A model generated the notes under the pieces. The model was not told the DNA's origin, made no database searches, and saw nothing but the letters and a program-made list of their open reading frames with translations. From Paraspadella gotoi (Eukaryota > Chaetognatha): DNA of 64,000 nucleotides. The position numbers were made by a program, and so were the translations under genes. Below, one piece after another: positions 11,701 through 28,186 of this stretch; positions within the stretch are counted from its first letter, which is position 1; each line of letters begins with the position of its first letter. The stretch is from contig JBJCIZ010000028.1 in NCBI GenBank assembly GCA_051294375.1, forward strand, positions 1,301,576 through 1,365,575. Reading direction: 5' to 3'.

Positions 11701-14316
11701 ATCGGCGTCGACTCCTTTTCGTTTGTTCGCTCGTTTCACTTCGTTGACGGTGATTGTCTTACCCGGATGTAATAGACCCATCTTAGTCAGATTGGCCACC
11801 ATCTTTTGCGTTTGCGATGTGTCAACCGAATTGGGAGTTTTCTTGCTCAGCACCACCTTCTTTCGTTTCTCTTTGGCTTGCGGCGGCGGCGGTGGCGTCT
11901 TAGCGGCGGAATCACCTGGGGGACGTTTGGTCGCATCCGCGTCGCTCGGATCGATCGAAGACTTTTTGTCGTCGAATTCAATTTTATCACCGACGTCTTT
12001 GTCAATTTTATTCGGCGAAGTCTCGCTCTGTCTCTCTCCTTCCTCTTTAATTCTCTCTCCGATCAAATTCTCATCGCTGACGAAATCCTCTCCTTCTCCC
12101 TCTCTCTCATTGACTCTGTCTCCCACTTCTCCCCCTCCCTTCTTCACGCATCTCTTCTTCACCGAATCCACTCTTCTAACAATCTCCTCGTCGGAATCGG
12201 AAAAAGCCGTCAGACCCAAATATCCCGACTTTGACTTTTCCGCCTTCAACATCGCCTGAAACTTTTTGAGTCTCTTCCGTTTAGCGGCTTTGGGCAAATG
12301 ACTCCAGCGCCTGGCGCCAATCGGTGACTCATCGTCCTTCGGTAGAGACGAAGCCGCTGCTGGAGTCTGAGGCTGCGATTCCGTCTGCCCGTCCGCAGCA
12401 GCCGACGCCGCTCCGGACGCCGCAGCCTTTCCCTCCTCTTCCTCCTTCTTCCCCGTCTCCATCTCCTCGTCCTCAGCGTTCGAAGTCTCCGCATTCTCCG
12501 ATTCTTCCTCGATCTTCGTCGACGACGACATCAACTCCTCCTCCTCATCCCTCTTCCCCTCCAATGAAATCGGATCCAATCCTTCGACGGGTTCCCGGTT
12601 AAGCAGAGCGCGTTTTAACAGAGCTTTGCTTTTGTCTCTGCTTTTTTTGAAGCGTTTTCTCTTTGCTTTGAGTCTTTGCTTTGTTTCATCGTCGTCGTCA
12701 TTTCTCATCGTCGCACGAATGACGCTGTCGATGGCGTTGTCGACGCTCTCCGCATCCGGTCGCTCCTTCTTCCTTCTTCCTCTTTTCTTTGACTTCTGCT
12801 TCTTGACGACGGATTCCGCGCGACCTTCCTCAACGTCCTCGTCAATCTCCAACGCACCCTCCACATCCGGCGTCCGCGTTCGCGAATCATTGACGCCGTC
12901 CGCGTCTCCACCGCCTTCGACACTGCGAGAATCCTCCAAGACGGCGCAGTAGTTGTGGTCCATCCCGACGAGGAACTGGAGGTCCTCCCCTTGGCGAGGG
13001 ATGATGTTGCGAGGAGCGACGATGGCGTAACAATGATCGGGTCCTTTTTCGTCGCGGACGCCGACATCGTCGTGTCCACTTGTCGTCGCCACCCCCAATG
13101 GGTCATGCCCACTTTTCTCTAGATCATCGGGTCTTTTCCCAGCGACACTGGCTTCGGACGCTTTTCGAACTTTGCCGCCCGACAAAGGTTTGGCAGGCAA
13201 GGAGGCGGCGTCCCTGACGTCGGCCTGACCGACGCTGACCGACTTTTTCTTCGCCCTGGACGCTTTGGAGTATTCGTGCCCGCCACCGGCGTGTCGTTCT
13301 CCCTCGGCCGTTCGATAATTGTCGGGCTCGTGCTTCCAACAAGCACAAAGTCCCTTGTGAATGCCGCACTTGAAGGCGGCGCCCTGACGTTGTGACGTTC
13401 GCGATGATGTTCTCAATTCTCCCGACGGACTTTCCATCGTCCGACTCTTTCGCGTCCACGAGGCGGCCCCGGGTCGTTGTCGTGGAGAGGAGGCGGCGGA
13501 GGCAGCGGAAGGATAAGTCGGGGGCCGAGCTGGCGGAGTCGAGTCCAAAGCGGCGATGGAGGGCAGATCGGGGCTTTTGTCGGGCAAAGGTCCTCCGCCA
13601 CTTCGCCGCCTTTCGCCCGACAAGGAGGGCGGACTCCCAAAGACGTCGTCTCGACCGATGAGATCTTCTCCGCCGGCGCCGCCTTGAAATCCGTTGCCAA
13701 GGAGAGAGAATCCCATCGCGACGCCGCCGGTTCCTTGGTTGGCGCCGGCGCTGGCGCCACCGTGGAGGATCTCCTCGACGACCTCCTTCTCCAACTGAGA
13801 GAGCTCGTCGTTCCAGAGACTGTCCGCGTGGACTTCCTGATGCGGCCAATCAATGTTCTTGTCCTGATCGCTGTCGTCGACGCCGGAAGGTGACGCCGCT
13901 GGCCCGGCGCTGTCGGCGTCGCGAAGTTCTTCAGTTTCTGCAGCCGGGTCGGCGAAGTCTTCGACGGACATGTCGGCAGCACCGCCTCGTCGACACCGCC
14001 ACATCGGTTTGCCGTAGCCCTTCTCGTTGCTGAACTGCTCCACAGTGTACCATTGGTCGCAGGCAACTACGCCACCGCCGCCGACAGCCTGTGTCAGGCA
14101 AGGGCGGCTACAATGTGCGTGGCGCTCGACGCGTCCTTCGGCGGCGTGGGCGTCTAGATGAGCGGCGAGTTTGGCTTCGACGGCGAAAAGAGTTTTCTTC
14201 GGGGGACAGATGGCGCAGCGGTAGAGTTCGACGACGACGCCGTCGGGGAGTTCGGAGAGACCGAGACAAATCGACGCCGCTTCGTCGGCATCGCCGTTTT
14301 GCGGCGCCGGTTCCAT
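8732..14316 (-). CDS. Large unrecognised zinc-finger-like, probably nuclear protein (1,594 aa)
   Basis: I do not recognise this gene. I join three exons: 14316-11058 (donor GTGAGTCGG), 10358-9685 and 9583-8732. The phases agree (1, then 0), for 4,785 nt. Near the N-terminus YRCAICPP with HLDAH resembles a C2H2-type finger, followed by a Cys/His-rich stretch (HAHCSRPCLTQ, CDQWYTVEQF, MWRCR) and later CGIHKGLCACWKHE. The middle is long, charged and low in complexity, with basic runs suited to nuclear import (KKQKSKKRGRRKKE). Around residue 970 RCYFCGGEG...CKGCLELLVKLEDTFYE spaces two CxxC pairs like a ZAD domain, though it is not at the N-terminus as is usual. The exon 2/3 junction encodes an ordered helical block (HLYLSHKFIISYFVSNYLDH, then YQKLNLGLTSTLK). 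The C-terminus is Glu/Gln-rich. A nuclear, perhaps chromatin, role is inference only. Confidence 0.75.
10834..10918 (-). pseudogene. 5'-truncated tRNA-Lys(CTT) retrocopy with CCA and target-site duplication
   Basis: The minus strand reads a tRNA-Lys from GTTAGCTCAGTCGGTAGAGC through anticodon CTT (GACTCTTAATCC) and the T-arm GGGTTCGAGCCCC to CATTGGGCGCCA. The last three bases are CCA, which animal tRNA genes do not encode. The 5' half of the acceptor stem is missing: upstream bases do not pair with ATTGGGC. The insert is flanked by 13-bp direct repeats TCTTATTTCAGGG, next to 10834 and after 10905. It is therefore a reverse-transcribed, CCA-tailed, truncated tRNA in an intron, not a functional gene. 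Confidence 0.85.
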
Positions 14317-21699
<7,383 letters not shown>

Positions 21700-21902
21700 G
21701 AGACGATCGATCGATCCATCGATCGATCCATCGATCGATTTGCCTGCATTGAGGAATTCTGCTGACAGACCGACCGAAAAACGCTAACGGAGTTCGCCTC
21801 CACGCCCACCTTTCCTATTCCCCTGCATTAAATAATCCCAAAGTCGCCATTCGGACTTTAATTCCTTTCACGTCTCCTTTAAAATCTTTGCATCCGCGCG
21901 AC

Positions 21903-21908
21903 AATAAA
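21903..21908 (+). terminator. Polyadenylation signal, PPP2R1A
   Basis: AATAAA about 200 bp after the stop codon. Confidence 0.55.
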
Positions 21909-22099
21909 AACAAAAATACTAAATTCTTGAGTTTCAAAAATTAGTTTACGATAAAATATAAATTTCTCTCTTTTCGTCGGTTAGATAAAGATAAAGATAA
22001 ATATGCCATTGTCGAAAAGGAAAAAAAATAATGAAAAAAAAAGGAAAAAACAAACATTGAAGCGTTGAAACTCGTCTCGTGGTGTAAATGTTTTCTTTA

Positions 22100-22420
22100 C
22101 ATTGTTCCTTTTTCTTTTCTTTCCTCCCATGTTTTCTTTTCTTTCCTCCATGTTTTCTTTCTTCCTCCCATGTTTTTTTTTTTCCCCCACCTTTTCTTTT
22201 CTTTCCTCCCATGTTTTCTCTTCCCACATTTTCTTTCTTTCCTCCCACATTTTCTTTTCTTTCCTCTCCACATTTTCTTTCTCTCCTCCCACGTTTTCTT
22301 TTTCCTCGTTTTCTTTTCTTTCCTCCCACATGTTTTCTTTTCTTTCCTCCCATGTTTTCTTTCTTTCCTCTCACTTCTTTCTCCACGTTTTCTTTTCTCT
22401 CCTCCCACGTTTTCTTTCTT
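22100..22420 (+). repeat. Pyrimidine-rich minisatellite
   Basis: About 18-20 imperfect units of 14-19 bp resembling TTTTCTTTCCTCCCATG. Transcription from the left would give a long polypyrimidine RNA. Confidence 0.85.
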
Positions 22421-22747
22421 CGTACCTTATTTACTTTTAAAAACCTTTCTTCTCTTTTCTTTCCAAGACACTATTTTATTTTTTGAATTTTTAAAATTGT
22501 GTTTTTCGGCTTAGTTTTTTTTTTTTTTTTTTTTTTGCCTAATGTCTTTTCCAAAAGATTTTTGTTTTTCATTTATTCATTAGATTAATATTCCTGTTTA
22601 AAACGATTTTTTTTAAATAAACATTATTCTACTGCGATTTTATGACAAGGTGTTCTTTAACGTTTTTTAATTATTTTTGTTTTGGAAAACTGATTTTTTC
22701 CCCTTGTAAAAAAAAATAGGATTTAATACTTTATTAGACTAACAAAA

Positions 22748-25652
22748 ATGAAAAACTTCGAATCGAATGACGAAAGTTACGCGTTGATCGGAAATATTCC
22801 GCCTAGTTACCACTCGGCCGACCTGAGGTAAATCTAAATAATTTAACGGTAGATTAATATTAATTTATAGCAGTAGTGCTTAGCTGGGTGGGTCATCACA
22901 CCTGTTGGCGTTAGAGGCTTCGGACCCTCAGTAACGCCACCGGTAACGTCACGCTTTGCCAATGGAGCGGAAGTCGTTCGGACTGTAGAATCTACAGTGT
23001 ACATAGAACTGAGATTGGCTGAAGTAGAATGGAGGTGAGGCGGTGTGGATTCGCCGCCAAAAAAGCTTCTTTAACCATTTCAATGATATACGTTTCCATT
23101 TTAATTCCAGACGATTTTTCTCCACTTTAATCGAAGCGGAAGCCTTTCTGTGTTTCCACTACCGCCACCGACCCGAACCACAGCGACGACGACCACAACC
23201 ACAACGCGATCTTTCCACAGATAAAACGAATGACGGGAATCAGAACCACAATCAAAACCAAACCTTCTGTTGCTTCGTGAAGACATCGACGACGGAAAAT
23301 TTGTCGCGACTCATTTCGTTATATCACAGGTTGATGGGGTTGTAGTAGATGCTGGAGTTTGATGCAGTTAGATTCTATAGGTAGATGTAGTGAAAAGTTA
23401 TGATAAAGATTGATGCGTTTAGATACTGTAATTAGATGATGATTAGATTAGATCCTGGCCGATGCAAGTGGTAGAAGCTCGTAGTACAAAATGTAAGTTT
23501 TTTTTTAATTTTGAAGCTAATTAACTATATTTTATTTATTTATTCAGGAAACATTGGACGGACGCTCATGGTAATTCTCTTCCGTCTCTCTGCCTCGTCA
23601 GGAAATTAAAAACGAAAAAAGGCATCGAAGGTGACGGAATTCAGTCGGTCAGTCCGTCACGAAACGAATCAAAGAATCAACCAGCGAAAGATCTCTCCCA
23701 CAATTTGTCCGCCAGTGAAGTGGTTGCGTCGACCGGCGATTCGCAAACTTTGTTCACCAGCTGTTCGGTCATGACCTCGAACGATTTGAGAAAGTCAGCG
23801 AGCGATTCTCGAACTTTGTTGACCAGCGGTTCAGTTGTGACGGCGACCAATTCGGTCACGTCGGCGAGCGATTCCCAAACTTTGCCAGCCAGCGGTTCTC
23901 TTGCGACAATAAGCAGTTTGGTTACGTCGGCGAGCGATTCCCAAATTTTGCCAGCCAGTGGTTCTCTTGCGACAATAAGCAGTTTGGTTACGTCGTCGAG
24001 CGATTCTCAAACTTTGTCGGCGAACTACTCGGTTCCATCGACTAGCGATTCTCAAATCTCTTCCACCTTGAATTCGATTCTCTCGACGACCGACTTGATC
24101 TCCCTCAAAGAATTCAAACCTCCCGCGGTGATGATGCCGCGCGGAAACGTGGGCACGCCCACTTCCTTCTACTTGGCCAAGATCCGCGATTGCGCCGTCC
24201 CCGCCGGCCTCATCTCCAAATTGGGACTAGTCTTTCCAAAGGCGAAAGGAAAGAGGAAATACTCGAGCGTCCCGCCCCCGGAGGTTTTGAAGGAAGATGT
24301 GGAAGACGTCGGCTGGTGTGTCGATGAGGTTGTGGAGGATGTTGAAGTGAGGGACGGAAATGGATGCCGAATTCTGGGTGAGAGAGAAGTTATCGAGCGA
24401 CGAGCCGACAAAGAAACTAGGGAAGCCGACGACGACGCCGTTAAAGACGCCGACGACGACGATCCTCCCGGCGAAGAGGACGACGAGACGGAGGAGTGGG
24501 AGCGTCACGAGTCTTTACACTCGGACGTCACGGCGCAGGTGATGAACGGAATTATTTATTTTATTTAATTAATTAAATAACAGAGTTAACTGAATTAATA
24601 TGGATGGCGGCATCGCTTGGTTTTTGATTAAACATTAAGACAGTTCTGAAATCCTTTTTCATAATACACGGCATATGTATTACAAATTTGGCTAAACAAA
24701 TGCGGTAGCACTCATTAAACGTTAATAATACGAGAGTTGTCCTTTCAAAAGTTACATCCAATTAAATTAATCACTTGATTGATAAAGAAGCTAAGTACTG
24801 CGTGTCTTTATTGAAATCTTGCAGGGCCTTGGGGTTAACCTTCCTAAAACGTAAAAACCCCTTTTCTCTGGTAATGTTAAGGCGTTAATAAACGACTATG
24901 AGGAAGACAATTGTTTTATTAATGGATTAGTATATCAACTTAGAATCAAATTCAATGTTGTAATTGAGTTTGTGTTTTTAAAACAGGATCGAACGAAGGA
25001 GCGACTCTACGAAGAAGAGATCGAATTAGTTTGGGAAAAAGGAGGAAGCGGTCTTCTCTTTTATACCGACGCTCAATTCTGGAAAGAGCAAGAAGGAGAG
25101 AAGGAGTTTGAGTGGGAGACGGCCGACGATTGGGACGTCGACATGTCAGTTTATTACGAAGAAGGAGGAGGAGATAAAGACGCCAGGGATCACGTCGAGA
25201 TTAGGAGAGAGGAGAGGAGGAGGAGGGGAGAAGGGGACGTCGGGTTGGGGATCGATGGGCGGGGATCGGGGAAGAGATCGAGGGATAAAAACGCATTCCA
25301 ACCCTTTCCCTCTGGATTCGGCAAAAAGATGATGGAGCGACAGGGATGGAAGGAAGGACAAGGATTGGGCTCCACTTTTCCCGGGATCGAAACCGCCCTC
25401 GACGCCGAAGGTCAGGCGCCGAATGACCGGACGGGATTCGGGTTCCGGAAGGGGGCGTCCATCGGCCGAACGAGGGTGTTGAAGGGCGAGGAGAGGCGGG
25501 CGAGGAAGAGAGAGTTGGAGGGCGTGGCCAAAGAGGACCAATACGTGTTGCCGACCAAATACGATGTGTGGAGAGAAGTCAATCAAGTTGGAGACGAATT
25601 TCGATCTGCGGACTCGACTCGATCCTCCAAGAGATATTTTTGGGGAAAATGA
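22748..25652 (+). CDS. GPATCH3: G-patch domain protein 3 (GPATCH3)
   Basis: Four exons: 22748-22827, 23111-23329, 23548-24538 and 24987-25652. The phases close, giving 651 residues. The N-terminus has the family's RRM-like start: ALIGNIPPSYHSADLR, then FLCFHYRHRPE and CCFVKT. The central conserved block is MPRGNVGTPTSFYLAKIRDC. The C-terminal half reads EEIELVWEKGGSGLLFYTDA, DDWDVDMSVYYE and DKDARD, then the G-patch (MMERQGWKEGQGLG). G-patch proteins usually activate DEAH helicases in RNA metabolism; GPATCH3 has also been linked to antiviral signalling in vertebrates. Exon 3 carries an unusual run of about 22-residue Ser/Thr-rich repeats (SDSQTLPASGSLAT) where other family members have a shorter linker. 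The start codon matches the family N-terminus. Confidence 0.94.
22870..22955 (-). mobile_element. SINE family A body fragment
   Basis: In GPATCH3 intron 1. CTTCGGACCCTCAGTAACGC and flanking bases match the body of the SINE at 448-725 (CTGCGGACCCTCAGTGACCG) in the same orientation. No tRNA head is visible. Confidence 0.5.
23720..24060 (+). repeat. Coding tandem repeat of ~66 bp in GPATCH3 exon 3
   Basis: Five units encode variants of a 22-residue Ser-rich motif. The third and fourth (about 23866-23998) are nearly identical; the outer units have diverged. Confidence 0.85.
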
Positions 25653-25805
25653 GACACTTGTTTATTTTATTTATTTTGTTTATACATTTTATAATGTATT
25701 GTTACTAGTTATAAATGTTTGCAAATCTCTCTTCACCACTCCCTACCCCAACTTGTCTCGTTCATTTTCCATCCAGTTACAAAGTCGTCATTTTCTCGTC
25801 ATTTG

Positions 25806-25811
25806 AATAAA
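25806..25811 (+). terminator. Polyadenylation signal, GPATCH3
   Basis: AATAAA about 150 bp after the stop and about 110 bp before the next gene's ATG. Confidence 0.5.
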
Positions 25812-25918
25812 TAAATCAAGTTTTATTTTTAGGTTATTACTTATTAGTTAAAATATCCTTAAACCTCAAACATTAAACAAAGAACTCATTTTCGAGATTG
25901 AGCTAAAAAAAAGACAAA

Positions 25919-26887
25919 ATGCAGAAGACAGAAAATTCCGAGGGAAAGGGCGACGTCAAGTCTGAACGCGGCGACGCCAAGCGGCTGCTGCTCTGCGCCG
26001 GCGGCGTCTTCGTCTGCTACTTTTACTACGGAATCGTGCAAGAGAAAATCACGCGAGGAAATTACGGGGACGAAAGATTCACTTTCGTCCAGTGTCTCGT
26101 CTTTGTCCAGTGCGTCGTCAACGCTCTCTTTGCTAAGGTCAGAAAATAGTAAGGTTTAATTTATACGCTTATTTATACTTATGGAGTTAACATGATGAAT
26201 AAAAAAAATAGTGTGACCATACTTTGTCTACTGGGTCGTTATCTTTTTCTTAATTCTGTATTTCTTTTCTTAAATATCTCATTCTTTTAAATATTATCCC
26301 TTTCTTCCTTTAAAATTCGGTTCTATGTTTTTATCAGTACTAATTTTTGTTTAATCAAATAAGATACTTAATGAATTTCTACTCCTTAAAGATCATGCTT
26401 CAATTGACGGAGCCGTCCGCCCGCGACACAACATCCGAAGTCAAGTACGCCCTCTGCGCCTGCAGCTACTTGGGGGCGATGGTCTCCAGCAACGCGGCGC
26501 TGCAGCACGTCAATTACCCGACTCAAGTCTTGGGAAAATCCTGCAAACCCATTCCAGTCATGTTGCTGGGTGATTATTAATAAGATGAATAAAGATTAAA
26601 GAAATCACTTTTTTATTGATTAATGATGAAGTCTTAAAACATATACCGTTGATGTGACTGGTAAAAAAACCTTTATTCTTGCGCATGCGTTCATTCTAAA
26701 AATTTGTGCATCTCGAACTCAGCCTCCCCTTGAAATTCATCGACGATCCATTCCAACTTCTTCCTTCAGGAGTCTTGCTGGCGAAGAAGTCTTACCCTCC
26801 GGCCAAATACCTCTGCGTTCTCTGCATCACTCTCGGGGTCGCCCTCTTCGTCTACAAAGATGACAAAGCCTCTCGCTCCTCTGGTAA

Positions 26888-26925
<38 letters not shown>

Positions 26926-27723
26926 AAAAATTAAAAAAATATAAAATCATAATCTTTTCCCTCTCCCCCTCTATTTTCCTTCCTTTCCACCTCTCTCTCT
27001 CTCTCTCCCTCCCCCAAAAAGGTTTCTCCCTCGGCGTTGGCGAACTGCTCGTCTGTCTCTCACTCTGCCTCGACGGCGTCACCGGCGCCATCCAAGATAG
27101 AATGCGCGCCGAGAGCGCCACTCGTCCATACCCTATGATGCTGAAGATGAACCTGTGGTCGACGCTGGTGCTGGGGTTGGCGGTGCTGGTGACGGGCGAG
27201 GCGATGGAGTTCGTCGCCTTCGTCGGGAGACACCCTTCGATCCTCCAACACTTGGTCGAGTTCGCCGTCGCCTCGGCTCTCGGACAGAACTTCATCTTCG
27301 CGACGATCTCTCACTTCGGACCGCTCGTCTGTTCCGTCGTCACGACAACGAGGAAGTTCTTCACAATTTTGGGTGAGTTAGGTTACCGGGTAGAGTCAGT
27401 CGGTAATGTCTTTTAATTTCTGATTACGTCGGTTTCATCGTTCTTTCGCAGTTGCTGGAACTTGAATCTCATTTGCATAAAGCGGTATTTCGGAAGATGC
27501 TTTGCAAATCGAGCGACCATTGGTTTTTTCTAATTATACAATTACAATACAATACAATACAATATATATCTCTTTATTCCCCGACCCTCTTTCAGTCTCA
27601 GTCGTCTTCTTTGGCAACGTCCTCTCCACTCGGCAATACTACGGCAGCGCCTTGGTCTTTACAGGGTTGCTAGGCGACGCCATCTACGGGAAACGACGCC
27701 CGCAACCCGTCGCCAAAGAATGA
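25919..27723 (+). CDS. SLC35B1: Solute carrier 35 member B1 (ER/Golgi nucleotide or nucleotide-sugar transporter)
   Basis: Multi-spanning transporter of the ER and Golgi. Human SLC35B1 is reported as an ATP/ADP exchanger of the ER and was earlier called UDP-galactose transporter-related. Five exons: 25919-26137, 26392-26569, 26770-26883, 27022-27372 and 27596-27723, giving 329 residues, the usual length. Signatures include [20 protein letters not shown] at the first membrane segment, [68 protein letters not shown] and TTTRKFFTI. The C-terminus ends [11 protein letters not shown], without the dilysine-type end expected from vertebrate homologs. Intron 3 is bordered by GA/CT microsatellites. 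The start is 266 bp after the GPATCH3 stop. Confidence 0.95.
26892..26924. repeat. (GA)n microsatellite just inside SLC35B1 intron 3
   Basis: About 33 bp of GA starting eight bases after the donor; the same intron ends in a (CT)n tract (26991-27007) before the acceptor. Confidence 0.95.
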
Positions 27724-28186
27724 CGCGGGCGGGACCCGGCGGAATTGCTCAAGTGTCGACGCTCTACATTCCAAAAAAAAAAAGGAAAAAAACATTTCGA
27801 ATTAAAAGAAAGTGAAGATTAAAAGATCTAGTTTCTTTTTTGTTTTGACAATCGAATTTCCCTCTCGTCTCCCATCGGCCATCCATTCCCTTACAATCCT
27901 CATCCCTTTATCTAGTTTTATATTTACTTAACATTTAGACATTTTTTAAAAATTAATTCTTCGTTAATTTATTCGTTCTCCGGCCTCGACCGGGTTTCAA
28001 GACTTTCGTCCTATTTTTTTTTTCTACGGTAGCGTGAATTTTATACTTGCATATATTTTTTTATTACAGGTTATGAAATAGGCTAAAATTTTGTGTTCGT
28101 TTCTTTATTTTATCTTTGAAAAATAAAAAAATGACTTGATTTTTGTTAATTTCCTTGTTGCACCCGAAACGCGATCCACGTCCACA
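27724..28186. other. Spacer between SLC35B1 and PDCD10
   Basis: AT-rich, holding the SLC35B1 3' untranslated region; AATAAA-like signals lie near 28118. No further gene seen. Confidence 0.65.

Larger units (their letters stand above)
21700..22747. other. PPP2R1A 3' region and spacer to GPATCH3
   Basis: Starts with a GATCGATC/CATC repeat at about 21708-21740 and contains a polyadenylation signal at 21903. A pyrimidine-rich minisatellite lies at about 22100-22420 and a T run at about 22518-22537. No gene was seen; the long open frames inside are low-complexity. Confidence 0.75.

Noticed and set aside
13124-14066. Alternative minus-strand frames rich in Arg
   Set aside because: Out-of-frame readings of the 1,086-codon first exon; composition is typical of shadow frames.
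22065-22514. Open frames of 100-149 codons rich in Phe, Ser and Leu on the plus strand and Lys/Glu on the minus strand
   Set aside because: They follow a pyrimidine minisatellite in all frames.
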